Assembly: GCA_021153285.1 (NCBI GenBank)
Contig: JAGKTT010000043.1
Location: forward strand, 1-16,485
Reading direction: 5' to 3'
Length of the DNA: 16,485 nt
Source: Bacteroidia bacterium
GTDB lineage: Bacteria; Bacteroidota; Bacteroidia; Bacteroidales; UBA932
Shown: piece by piece, positions 5,608 through 13,286 of the stretch
Layout: each line of letters opens with the position of its first letter
How positions within the stretch are numbered: the stretch's first letter is position 1
Notes under the pieces: model-generated
Database searches by the model: none
What the model saw: only the letters and a program-made list of their open reading frames with translations
What the model was told of the DNA's origin: nothing
Made by a program: the position numbers and the translations under genes

Positions 5608-6678
5608 ATGGATATTGAACTTTTCTCAGATATATTGAAAATAGATTCGACTTCGGGTAAGGAGGCCGCTCTTGCAGATTATCTTCAGGAGAGGCTTCTT
5701 ACTTCGTATTGCCGGGTTCAGAGGTTTGAGGTCGGGGACGGCACTTCGAATCTGCTTTTCAGCTGGGGCGAGCCTGAGATTGTGTTCTGCTCTCATCTTG
5801 ATACCGTGCCTCCTTATATTCCTCCCGTGTTTGATGGCAGTGCCGTGCGTGGACGTGGCTCCTGCGATGCCAAGGGGCAGATCTTTGCAATGTACGAGGC
5901 TTGTAAGGTGCTGGAATCCAAGGGTTACGACGGATTTGGTCTTCTGTTGCTCGCCGGTGAAGAAACTGGTTCTTTTGGAGCAAAGGCTTTCAGGGAGCAA
6001 TATTCTGGAGCTGAGTGGGTGATAGTCGGCGAACCTACCGACAATCATATGGCTTCTGCCAGCAAGGGAACAAAATCGTTCGAAGTGACATTCGAGGGGC
6101 AGGCTTTCCATTCGGGATATCCTCAATATGGCCTGAGTGCTGTGGAAATGTTCAATGACTTTATGAATGCCCTTCGCAGCATCGTGTTCCCGAAGGATGA
6201 GATCCTGGGGGATACTACCTGGAATGTCGGCAAGCTGGTCAGTGATAATCCACAGAATATTCTAAGTGACAGACTTTCCTGCCGTGTCTATTTCAGGACG
6301 ACCTTCGAAACGGACGAGATGGTATGCAATGTGATGAAGAATATTGCGGGAGAAGATGCCCGCCTGAGATTCGGAAGAAGACGTGTGCAGGACGGGTCTG
6401 ATATTGTGGCAAAGGAAGTGGCTCAATGGCAGAAATCAATGACTGTCAGGGCTTTCGGAGGGGATTCTCCGACAAAGTATGAGACTCTGGATGGATTTCC
6501 GACCAAGCCGGTTGCTTTCGGAAGCGATGCTCCGCAGCTGACCAATTTCAGGAGGAAGATTCTCTGCGGTCCGGGCTCGATACTTGTGGCGCACAGACCT
6601 GAAGAACATATCCTTCTGGATGATCTCCGCGTCGCAATTGACAATTATGTGAAGATTTTTGAAAAACTAAAAGGTTAG
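5608..6678 (+). CDS. M20-family deacylase (ArgE/DapE-like), candidate succinyl-DAP desuccinylase
   Basis: The product has 356 residues and no signal peptide, so it is cytoplasmic. It carries the M20 metallopeptidase layout: CSHLDTVPP with H63 and D65, GSCDAKGQ with bridging D87, AGEETGS with E118 (general base) and E119, GEP with E142, and a late metal-ligand His in AHRPEEH (H339). The insert domain for dimerisation, with AFHSG (H168), lies at about 150-270. These enzymes remove acyl groups from amino acids such as N-acetylornithine and N-succinyl-LL-DAP. As the first gene of an operon with dapD and dapF, 5 nt before lysC, it is best read as the DapE-step enzyme. The sequence family also includes ArgE and LysK, so the symbol is left open. 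The start at 5608 is chosen because the upstream ATG precedes the -7 box. Confidence 0.85.
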   Translation: MDIELFSDILKIDSTSGKEAALADYLQERLLTSYCRVQRFEVGDGTSNLLFSWGEPEIVFCSHLDTVPPYIPPVFDGSAVRGRGSCDAKGQIFAMYEACKVLESKGYDGFGLLLLAGEETGSFGAKAFREQYSGAEWVIVGEPTDNHMASASKGTKSFEVTFEGQAFHSGYPQYGLSAVEMFNDFMNALRSIVFPKDEILGDTTWNVGKLVSDNPQNILSDRLSCRVYFRTTFETDEMVCNVMKNIAGEDARLRFGRRRVQDGSDIVAKEVAQWQKSMTVRAFGGDSPTKYETLDGFPTKPVAFGSDAPQLTNFRRKILCGPGSILVAHRPEEHILLDDLRVAIDNYVKIFEKLKG

Positions 6679-6683
6679 AAAAT

Positions 6684-8060
6684 ATGATAATAATGAAATT
6701 CGGCGGTACTTCCGTCGCAAATTTCGAGGCTATTACCAGAGCCATCTTCATTGTGGGTGGAAGACTGGACAGGAAGCCGGTAGTAGTAGTGTCGGCCTTG
6801 TCGAAGGTGACCGATCTTCTTTACAGAATATCGGATGCGGCGGCAGCCAGAAATGCATCGGAAGCCAGGAACCTGATGTCTGAACTCAGGACCCGCCACG
6901 TGAATCTTGCTTCGGACCTTCTGGAGCAGAGCCCTGCACTGAAGGAGAATGCTGTTACAAGAGTGAATTCTATCTGCGATTCGCTGGAGGAACTGGTCAA
7001 TGCCGTGTGTGCTGTCGGAGAACTTTCGGACAGAAACAAGGCCATCATCATTTCAAATGGTGAACTTCTGTCATCGACAATCATCTGCTTCGTGATGAAT
7101 GCAAAGGGTATCAGGACCAATTTCATCGATGCACGAAAGATGATGATAACCAGCAATGAGTATCTCAAGGCAGAACCTGATGTGAATGAGATCGTTGCCA
7201 GAGTTCCTGAAATTGTAGGAGAAGCTTTCAAAGGAATGGATGCTGTCATCACTCAGGGCTTCATTGGTTCGAATCATACCGGCGAACAGACCGTTCTGGG
7301 CCGAGGCGGATCGGATTACTCGGCCTCTTTGATCGGTATGGCCCTTGATGCGGAATGCATCGAGATCTGGACTGATGTCGACGGAGTGCGTTCAGCAGAT
7401 CCCCGTACGGTAGAGAATACGAAATATCTTGAGAAGATTTCCTTTGAAGAGGCAGCTGAGATGGCACATTTCGGAGCTAAAGTACTCCATCCTCTGACCA
7501 TCGAACCGGCAGTGAAGAAGAATATTCCGATCTATGTGCTGAATTCGATGAATCCTTCAGGAAAAGGCACTGCGATCCTGCGCAGCGAACTCATCGAGGA
7601 TGGAGTCAAATCGGTGTCATTCAAGGAAAACATACGTGTAATCAATATCTTCTCGATGAAGATGATCAATACTTCAGGCTTCCTTCGCAGGGTCTTTGAA
7701 ATCTTCAGCGAAAGCAAAGTATCTGTAGATCTTATCAGTACATCAGAAGCCAATATTTCTGTGACTGTGGATGCGTCCGAGAAGATAGATAAGGTCGTGG
7801 AGCAGCTTTCTGAGTTTGCGGACGTGATCGTGGATGATGACAAGTCCCAGGTGTCTGTCATCGGAAAGAATATCGTACGTCTTAACGGTATGCTCAAGAA
7901 GACTTTCGCTCCGCTGAAAAGGACAAATGTATATATGATTTCACAGGGTGCCTCATTCGTGAACATCAGTTTTGTAGTTGACCGTGAGGAACTTGTAGAG
8001 GTCGTGAAGGACCTCCATTATCACCTTTTTGAAGTGGAAGAGGAACTGGAACAGTTTTAA
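6684..8060 (+). CDS. lysC: Aspartate kinase, monofunctional, with two ACT domains
   Basis: This enzyme phosphorylates L-aspartate, the first step to lysine/DAP, threonine and methionine. The 458 residues match monofunctional LysC; no homoserine dehydrogenase domain is fused. The amino-acid kinase domain covers about 1-300, with KFGGTSV (5-11), SNGELLS (124-130), GRGGSDYSA (206-214), WTDVDGV (229-235) and FGAKVLHP (263-270). Two ACT regulatory domains follow at about 315-385 and 389-455, the second starting QVSVIGKNI. ACT domains usually bind the end product, so feedback by lysine is likely given the operon. The start at 6684 gives MIIMKFGG; a start at the next ATG (6693) would remove three residues. 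The gene lies 5 nt after the M20 gene and 3 nt before dapB. Confidence 0.95.
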   Translation: MIIMKFGGTSVANFEAITRAIFIVGGRLDRKPVVVVSALSKVTDLLYRISDAAAARNASEARNLMSELRTRHVNLASDLLEQSPALKENAVTRVNSICDSLEELVNAVCAVGELSDRNKAIIISNGELLSSTIICFVMNAKGIRTNFIDARKMMITSNEYLKAEPDVNEIVARVPEIVGEAFKGMDAVITQGFIGSNHTGEQTVLGRGGSDYSASLIGMALDAECIEIWTDVDGVRSADPRTVENTKYLEKISFEEAAEMAHFGAKVLHPLTIEPAVKKNIPIYVLNSMNPSGKGTAILRSELIEDGVKSVSFKENIRVINIFSMKMINTSGFLRRVFEIFSESKVSVDLISTSEANISVTVDASEKIDKVVEQLSEFADVIVDDDKSQVSVIGKNIVRLNGMLKKTFAPLKRTNVYMISQGASFVNISFVVDREELVEVVKDLHYHLFEVEEELEQF

Positions 8061-8063
8061 GTT

Positions 8064-8753
8064 ATGAAGTTATTTATCAGCGGATACGGAAAAATGGGAA
8101 GGATGATCGAGAAAATCATCCTTTCGAAAGGAGTGGAATATGCCGGTTGGACAGAAGCAGTCACAGAAACCGATCCGGCTTTGGCCAAGGAATGCGTCTG
8201 CATTGATTTCACCACGCCGGCAGCCATCAGGGAAAACTACAAGTTCCTTGCAGAGAATTTCAAGGCAGTGGTAATCGGTACTACAGGCTGGGCAGATATC
8301 AAGGACGAAGTGATCGCATATTTCGAGAAATGCGGTACTCCGATGATCTGGGCATCTAACTTCTCTATCGGAGTGAATGTGTTTTTTGCTGTAACTGATT
8401 ATATTTCAAGGATGTTGGGTGATGCCGGGGGATACAGTCCGTATATGGTGGAGATGCATCATTGCCATAAACTTGATGCTCCCAGCGGTACTGCAAGATC
8501 TCTTGCCGATATTGTAGATGCCAATATGGGCGTTTCAACTGATATCCAGTCGGTGCGTTGCGGCGAGATACCAGGCATACATACCATTGGATTTGAGGGA
8601 CTTAATGATCGTATCACTCTTTCGCACGAGGCATTCTCCCGCGAGGGTTTTGCCGCAGGAGCTGTCGAGGCTGCCCTCAGAACAGAAGGTCTGGAGGGTG
8701 TTTGCGAATTCCGTGACATATTATTGTCATCCCGAGCTTGCCGGGGAATATGA
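8064..8753 (+). CDS. dapB: 4-hydroxy-tetrahydrodipicolinate reductase (repeat-derived C-terminus)
   Basis: DapB reduces 4-hydroxy-tetrahydrodipicolinate to tetrahydrodipicolinate with NAD(P)H in the cytoplasm. The 229-residue protein has the Rossmann motif GYGKMG (7-12), DFTTP (48-52), GTTGW (72-76) and the signature EMHHCHKLDAPSGTA (130-144), with catalytic H132/H133 and substrate-binding K136. It is shorter than the E. coli enzyme (273), as usual for the short-form DapB of Bacteroidetes. The family-like sequence ends at FRDIL (residue 220). The last nine residues, LSSRACRGI, and the TGA stop are encoded by the dispersed palindromic repeat at 8723-8750. The tail is probably harmless but is not native DapB sequence. 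Confidence 0.93.
   Translation: MKLFISGYGKMGRMIEKIILSKGVEYAGWTEAVTETDPALAKECVCIDFTTPAAIRENYKFLAENFKAVVIGTTGWADIKDEVIAYFEKCGTPMIWASNFSIGVNVFFAVTDYISRMLGDAGGYSPYMVEMHHCHKLDAPSGTARSLADIVDANMGVSTDIQSVRCGEIPGIHTIGFEGLNDRITLSHEAFSREGFAAGAVEAALRTEGLEGVCEFRDILLSSRACRGI
8723..8750. repeat. Dispersed palindromic repeat, copy B, inside the dapB 3' end
   Basis: The sequence is ATTGTCATCCCGAGCTTGCC followed by GGGGAATA. CCCG at 8731-8734 pairs with CGGG at 8742-8745 around AGCTTGC. Compared with copy C at 10424-10453, the stem bases differ but pairing is kept (CCCG/CGGG against TTCG/CGAG). Translation on the plus strand gives the tail SSRACRGI. Confidence 0.75.
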
Positions 8754-8775
8754 TAGAATAAAAGAATCGAGTAAT

Positions 8776-9657
8776 ATGAATATAAATGAATTAAGAGGCT
8801 GCGGTACTGCATTGGTCACTCCTTTCCGTGACGGTCAGGTGGATTATGATGCATTTGCAGCTTTAGTGGATTATCAGGTAAAGGGAAATGTCGATTTTCT
8901 TGTTCCGCTGGGAACGACTGGAGAGACTCCTTGCCTTACAGACGAAGAGAAGATCAAGGTGCTGACCATCGCAAAGGAGCATTCCTGTGGAAAGCCGGTA
9001 GTGGCTGGTGTAGGCACGAATTCTCTGGAACATACCATTGCCAATATCAGGCTTCTGGAACCTCACGGAGTGGATGTCTTCCTTGTGGTGGTCCCTTATT
9101 ACAATAAGCCGCCTCAGGAGGGTATGTACCAGTATTTCAAGGCGGTAGCTGCGGCTACCTCAAAGCCTGTCCTTCTGTACAATGTGCCAGGTCGAACAGG
9201 TGCGAATCTTGAAGCCGCTACCACTCTGAGACTGGCTCAGATAGAGAATATCATCGGTATCAAGGAAGCTTCAAGCAACAGAGGCCAGATTCTCGAGATC
9301 ATAGAAGGCCGTCCAGAGGGTTTCCTCGTACTCAGCGGCAATGACGACGAGACCTTCCCGCTTATGAAGGCCGGTGCAGACGGAGTCATAAGTGTGGCAT
9401 CCAATATTGCTCCGGAGCCTGTGGCTAAGCTTGCTCACGCAATGATGGAAGGCAAGGTGGAGAAGGCTGCAGGTCTGCACGAGATGCTTTCACCGCTTTT
9501 CCGCAATTGTTTCGTTGAGAGCAATCCTATTCCTGCGAAGGCGGCCCTGGCTGCAATGGGAATGATGTGCAATGAACTGCGTCTGCCCCTGGTTCCATCG
9601 CAGCAGAAGACATATGACCTTATGGTCGAGACAATAAAAGACTTGAAATTACTATGA
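8776..9657 (+). CDS. dapA: 4-hydroxy-tetrahydrodipicolinate synthase
   Basis: DapA condenses pyruvate with aspartate semialdehyde. The product has 293 residues, matching the usual 290-295. Motifs seen are GTTGE (46-50, pyruvate-binding loop), PYYNKP (107-112), YNVPGRTG (135-142) with the proton-relay Y135, and GIKEASSN (161-168) with Schiff-base Lys163. The start at ATG 8776 gives MNINELRGCGTALVTPF, which aligns with the family N-terminus. A longer in-frame reading from 8518 runs through dapB and the palindromic repeat and is rejected. The gene starts 22 nt after dapB, in the repeat-containing spacer, and its stop overlaps the dapD start as ATGA. Confidence 0.96.
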   Translation: MNINELRGCGTALVTPFRDGQVDYDAFAALVDYQVKGNVDFLVPLGTTGETPCLTDEEKIKVLTIAKEHSCGKPVVAGVGTNSLEHTIANIRLLEPHGVDVFLVVVPYYNKPPQEGMYQYFKAVAAATSKPVLLYNVPGRTGANLEAATTLRLAQIENIIGIKEASSNRGQILEIIEGRPEGFLVLSGNDDETFPLMKAGADGVISVASNIAPEPVAKLAHAMMEGKVEKAAGLHEMLSPLFRNCFVESNPIPAKAALAAMGMMCNELRLPLVPSQQKTYDLMVETIKDLKLL

Positions 9658-10424
9658 CAGATATAGAAAAATTCAATGATACGATTGCCTCTTTGGAAAG
9701 CGGCAAGATCCGTGTGGCGGAAAAGATTGACGGTCAGTGGAAGGTGAATTCCTGGGTCAAGGAGGTGATATTGAGCGGATTCCGATTAGGAAAGCTTACA
9801 GATATGTCTCAGGGACAGTTTTCGTTCTTTGACAAGGATACCATTCCTGCAAGGACATTTACTCCTGAGAACGGAGTAAGGATTGTTCCGGGTGGAAGCA
9901 GTGTCCGCAGCGGAGCCTATCTTGCACCTTCGGTAATTATGATGCCGCCGGCATATGTGAATATCGGTGCATATGTGGATGAGGGAACGATGATCGATTC
10001 TCACGCTCTCGTGGGATCTTGTGCTCAGGTGGGAAAGAATGTGCATCTTTCGGCTGCTTCACAGCTCGGAGGAGTTCTCGAGCCGGTCGGCGCACTTCCG
10101 GTAATCATTGAGGATAATGTATTCATCGGAGGAAACAGCGGTATCTATGAAGGAACCATCGTAAAGGAGAATGCTGTCATCGGTACAGGTGTGATCATCA
10201 ATGCTTCTACAGCAATATTTGATGCAACGACCGGAGAATACATCCGTGCCAATGAGAACGGTCAGATGGTGGTACCTTCCGGAGCGGTAGTGGTGGCAGG
10301 AAGCCGTCCTATATCGAAGGGACCTGGTGCAGAGCAGGGTATTCATCTGTATTGTCCTGTGATCGTGAAGTATCGTGATGCCAAGACTGCCGGTTCCATC
10401 ACTCTGGAGGATATGTTGAGATAA
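9654..10424 (+). CDS. dapD: Tetrahydrodipicolinate N-succinyltransferase
   Basis: DapD transfers an acyl group, usually succinyl from succinyl-CoA, to tetrahydrodipicolinate and so commits flux to the acyl branch of DAP synthesis. The 256 residues are slightly fewer than in E. coli (274). A short N-terminal helical domain (1-70) precedes a left-handed beta-helix of hexapeptide repeats (about 75-205). Highly conserved stretches are IGAYVDEGTMID (104-115), GSCAQVGKNVHL (121-132), GGVLEP (139-144) and IIEDNVFIGG (151-160). The following NSGIYEG differs from ARSEVVEG of E. coli, so the preferred acyl donor (succinyl or acetyl) should not be assumed. The gene overlaps dapA by 4 nt, and its stop codon abuts palindromic repeat copy C. 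Confidence 0.95.
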   Translation: MTDIEKFNDTIASLESGKIRVAEKIDGQWKVNSWVKEVILSGFRLGKLTDMSQGQFSFFDKDTIPARTFTPENGVRIVPGGSSVRSGAYLAPSVIMMPPAYVNIGAYVDEGTMIDSHALVGSCAQVGKNVHLSAASQLGGVLEPVGALPVIIEDNVFIGGNSGIYEGTIVKENAVIGTGVIINASTAIFDATTGEYIRANENGQMVVPSGAVVVAGSRPISKGPGAEQGIHLYCPVIVKYRDAKTAGSITLEDMLR

Positions 10425-10453
10425 TTGTCATTTCGAGCTTGCCGAGAATCTAT
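10424..10453. repeat. Dispersed palindromic repeat, copy C, between dapD and the aminotransferase gene
   Basis: The sequence starts ATTGTCATTTCGAGCTTGCC and ends GAGAATCTAT. It begins on the last base of the dapD stop and ends inside the ATG at 10452 of the next gene. TTCG/CGAG can pair around AGCTTGC, matching the pairing of copy B with different bases. Reading through it in frame gives FRACRES. Confidence 0.75.
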
Positions 10454-11648
10454 GCTGGATTATAAAGATATGTTTTCCGAGGACGTCGCTTCCTTCTTCA
10501 GATCTCCTGTCAGGGAAATCTTCAAGAGGGTAGATCTTAACTCCATATATTCATTCGCCGGAGGATATCCGTCGGCGGATACATTTCCATTGGATGAGAT
10601 CCGCAAGACGATGTCTGAGGTGATTTCGACATATGGCGGCCAGGCATTCCAATACGGTGCCACTCAGGGAGTTATGCAGTTGCGGGAGGCTGTCGCAGAA
10701 CGTTATGGAGTCTCTGTGGAAAGAGTGCAGATCACTTCTTCATCCCAGCAGGGAATCGATGTCTGCACACGAGTCCTTGTTGATCCGGGTGATGTGATAT
10801 TGACCTCGAGCCCATCATATCTCGGTGCACTTCAGTCTTTCCGTTCCTACAGGGCGGATATCAGGGGAGTGGCTCATATGAATGATATCGACTCATTCCG
10901 TGAAGCGTATGTTCAAGTCATAGAGCAGGTCTTGAGTGAGGGAAAGAAGATAAAGTTCCTCTATATGATCCCGGATTTCCAGAATCCTTCAGGGGAGTCC
11001 CTGACTTTTGGGGAGAGAAAGATGCTTGTGGAGCTTGCTCGAAGATACGGATTCCTTATCGTGGAGGACAGCCCGTACAGAGAGCTAAGATACGAAGGGG
11101 AAGATATTCCGACAATGTATTCGATTGATCCTGACATTGTCATTCATCTTGGGTCTTTTTCGAAGATTTTTGCTCCGGGTTTCCGTCTGGGCTGGGCCAT
11201 CGCGCATCCTGAGATATTGGACAAGATTTATGTCTGCAAGCAGTCCCTTGACCTTTGCCCTCCGGTATTTGACCAGTATGTGGCTGCAGAGTTTCTCCGT
11301 AGTGGGCGTCTGGATGCAAATCTTTCCAGAAGTATCGGACTTTATAAAGGTAAGAGGGATCTGCTGCTGTCTTTGTTAGAGAAATATATGCCTCGGGGCG
11401 TCCGGTGGACTCATCCCGAAGGTGGCCTCTTCCTTTTCCTGACGATGCCGGAAGGCTTCGATGCCGTGAAGTTCTATGATACTGCGCTGGATGCAGGAGT
11501 TGCATATGTGGCCGGGGAGTTCTTCCATCCGGACGGAAGCGGAAAGAATACGATGAGAATGAACTTCTCGTTTATGACCGAGGAAAAAATTACAGAAGGA
11601 GTGCAGTTGCTCGCCCGTCTGCTGCGTGCCGAAATAGTTGATAACTAA
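10452..11648 (+). CDS. PLP-dependent class-I aminotransferase (LysN/MocR-type), candidate DapC
   Basis: The product is a 398-residue fold-type-I aminotransferase. It has SFAGGYPS (34-41), substrate-side QYGATQGVMQLREA (67-80), PDFQNPSG with N178, VEDSPYRELRYEG with D206 and Y209, the Schiff-base lysine K238 in SFSKIFAPGFRLGW with phosphate-binding R245, and carboxylate-binding R379 (MRMNFS). This resembles the 2-aminoadipate/LysN and MocR aminotransferase group rather than LL-DAP aminotransferase (DapL) or ArgD/DapC. No DNA-binding domain is fused. Its place between dapD and dapF makes it the natural candidate for transamination of N-acyl-2-amino-6-oxopimelate, which is inference from context. 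The ATG at 10452 is partly within the palindromic repeat; ATG 10470 is an alternative, and an upstream TTG at 10425 lies wholly in repeat sequence. Confidence 0.85.
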   Translation: MLDYKDMFSEDVASFFRSPVREIFKRVDLNSIYSFAGGYPSADTFPLDEIRKTMSEVISTYGGQAFQYGATQGVMQLREAVAERYGVSVERVQITSSSQQGIDVCTRVLVDPGDVILTSSPSYLGALQSFRSYRADIRGVAHMNDIDSFREAYVQVIEQVLSEGKKIKFLYMIPDFQNPSGESLTFGERKMLVELARRYGFLIVEDSPYRELRYEGEDIPTMYSIDPDIVIHLGSFSKIFAPGFRLGWAIAHPEILDKIYVCKQSLDLCPPVFDQYVAAEFLRSGRLDANLSRSIGLYKGKRDLLLSLLEKYMPRGVRWTHPEGGLFLFLTMPEGFDAVKFYDTALDAGVAYVAGEFFHPDGSGKNTMRMNFSFMTEEKITEGVQLLARLLRAEIVDN

Positions 11649-11660
11649 GATTTTATGGTG

Positions 11661-11690
11661 AATTACCTGTGGCAAATGGAGCAGGTGATT
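11661..11690. promoter_or_regulatory. Imperfect inverted repeat in the 59-nt spacer before dapF
   Basis: aattacctg (11661-11669) and caggtgatt (11682-11690) are reverse complements except for one position, with a 12-nt loop. No T-tract follows. It could modulate readthrough or translation of dapF, or be incidental. This is the largest spacer in the operon. Confidence 0.3.
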
Positions 11691-11707
11691 CAAGATACGA
11701 CGACTTA

Positions 11708-12550
11708 ATGGAACTTAAACTATATAAATATCAAGGGGCTGGAAACGATTTTCTCATAGCGGACAATCGTGACGGTTCCATTGTGCTTTCCCCGGAGCAG
11801 ATCGCATCTATCTGCGACCGCCGTTATGGCGTCGGTGCGGACGGATTGATGCTTCTGGAAAATTGTGAAGGCTATGATTTCCGTATGGTATATTACAATT
11901 CTGATGGCTCAGGCGGAATGATGTGCGGTAATGGAGGAAGATGTATTGTCGCTTTTGCCGCAGACAGAGGCATCAGGAGTTTCGGATTCATTGCAGCTGA
12001 TGGCCCTCATTATGCTGAAATCCTTTCCGATGATGGTGTAGAAAAGACTGTCAGACTTCAGATGAAGGATGTGCAGATATGTAGACATTATGATCGTCTG
12101 ACTGGAGTCGTTGTCCCGTCTGACGGATATTTTCTGGATACCGGCACCCGCCATTTTGTCCGTATAGTGGGGTCGCTGGAGGATTACGATATTGTCTCCG
12201 AAGGCAGGGAAATACGGTATAAGGCTGTCGAGCTCCAGCCCGTGGGGGCCAATGTCAACTTTGTCGAGCCTTCCGAAAATTTCATCAAGGTACGGACATA
12301 TGAGAAAGGAGTCGAGGATGAAACTTATGCCTGCGGGACAGGTATTGTCGCTTCCTGCATAGCTGCCTATAATGCTGGTGTACAGCCATATGCGGAGAAT
12401 GACGGGGTGATTGCTTACGATGTTATGGCTAAGCGTGACCGATTGAAAGTGAGTTTCGTGCCTTCATCTGATGTTGTTGCGGAGAATGTATATCTTACAG
12501 GACCTGCTGTTTTTGTTGCGGAAATATCATTGAAATTAAATATTATTTAG
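11708..12550 (+). CDS. dapF: Diaminopimelate epimerase
   Basis: DapF interconverts LL- and meso-diaminopimelate without a cofactor, giving the substrate for peptidoglycan and for lysine. The 280-residue product fits the family (about 275). Motifs seen are YQGAGNDFL (8-16), MCGNGGRC (72-79) with catalytic C73, and the second half-site YACGTG (217-222) with C219. These two cysteines act as the acid/base pair across the pseudo-symmetric fold. The ATG at 11708 gives MELKLYKYQGAGNDF, as expected; an in-frame GTG at 11669 would add residues from the spacer. The next gene starts 3 nt after the stop, so transcription probably continues into the lipoprotein gene. Confidence 0.96.
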   Translation: MELKLYKYQGAGNDFLIADNRDGSIVLSPEQIASICDRRYGVGADGLMLLENCEGYDFRMVYYNSDGSGGMMCGNGGRCIVAFAADRGIRSFGFIAADGPHYAEILSDDGVEKTVRLQMKDVQICRHYDRLTGVVVPSDGYFLDTGTRHFVRIVGSLEDYDIVSEGREIRYKAVELQPVGANVNFVEPSENFIKVRTYEKGVEDETYACGTGIVASCIAAYNAGVQPYAENDGVIAYDVMAKRDRLKVSFVPSSDVVAENVYLTGPAVFVAEISLKLNII

Positions 12551-12553
12551 AAT

Positions 12554-13273
12554 ATGAAGAAAGTTTTTTATGTAATAATCATTGCTGCCCTTGCCGTATC
12601 TTGTTTGGGCAGCGGCCCTTCTACCAGACAGAAATATACTCTTGATGTAGATTTCGAATATGTTGACAATTTATTCCTTACAGACAGTGTCCGTTTCGAT
12701 AACGAACACGGAGTGGGAATAGGATATGTGGATTTTGTTTTCTATCATAAACTCAATCCGGACAAGACTAAGGTTCTTGGTGGATTCGCAGTTTCGCGGC
12801 TCAAGGGAAGCGGATATGAACAAGGTAGAAATGACTTCAGAGTAAATTCCGGCAGGGGATTGAACGGCTCACCGACATATGCTGTCTTCAAATATGACAA
12901 GACAGGTGCAGGTATGCCGGCTCACGACGTGGAGTTTATGAATCTTTCTTATGGCACTTGTGGGATACTTGGATTTTATGTCAATAACACAGCTGAGGTA
13001 GTGGATTCGGTCAAAGCCAATTTTGTGGATGGCGACCGTCTGACTCTCAAGGCAGTAGGGTATCTTAACGGTGCAAAGACCGGAGAGGCGCAAATCAATC
13101 TGGCCGAATATACTACCCAGAAAGATTCCATTATCGTGAATTGGACTCCGTTTGATCTTTACAAGCTCGGACAGGTACAGTATGTGGAATTTGAGATGAT
13201 TTCCACCAAGGAGAACGTACCTACCTCGTTCTGTATGGATGATATGCTTGCATCTATCGTGCTTGAATATTAA
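12554..13273 (+). CDS. DUF4465 lipoprotein
   Basis: This 239-residue product has a type-II signal peptide: a hydrophobic stretch ending LAVSC with lipidation Cys at residue 17. The mature domain matches the DUF4465 pattern seen in Bacteroidetes: GGFAVSR...GSGY, SPTYAVFKYD, GILGFYVNNTAEV, DRLTLKAVGYLNG, LAEYTTQ, IIVNWTPFDLYKLGQVQYVEFEMISTK and CMDDM (given here as separate segments). It is probably anchored in the outer membrane or on the surface; the fold is thought to be a beta-sandwich and the function is unknown. It sits 3 nt after dapF and 13 nt before a DUF975 gene. That implies co-transcription with lysine synthesis but not a shared function. Confidence 0.8.
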   Translation: MKKVFYVIIIAALAVSCLGSGPSTRQKYTLDVDFEYVDNLFLTDSVRFDNEHGVGIGYVDFVFYHKLNPDKTKVLGGFAVSRLKGSGYEQGRNDFRVNSGRGLNGSPTYAVFKYDKTGAGMPAHDVEFMNLSYGTCGILGFYVNNTAEVVDSVKANFVDGDRLTLKAVGYLNGAKTGEAQINLAEYTTQKDSIIVNWTPFDLYKLGQVQYVEFEMISTKENVPTSFCMDDMLASIVLEY

Positions 13274-13286
13274 TAATGATAAAGTT

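Noticed and set aside
8518..8775. A 5' extension of dapA giving a 379-residue product
   Set aside because: It runs in another frame through dapB and through the palindromic repeat. The family N-terminus starts at the ATG at 8776.
10425..10451. TTG-initiated extension of the aminotransferase (FRACRES)
   Set aside because: These codons lie wholly within the dispersed repeat. The ATG at 10452 is a better start.
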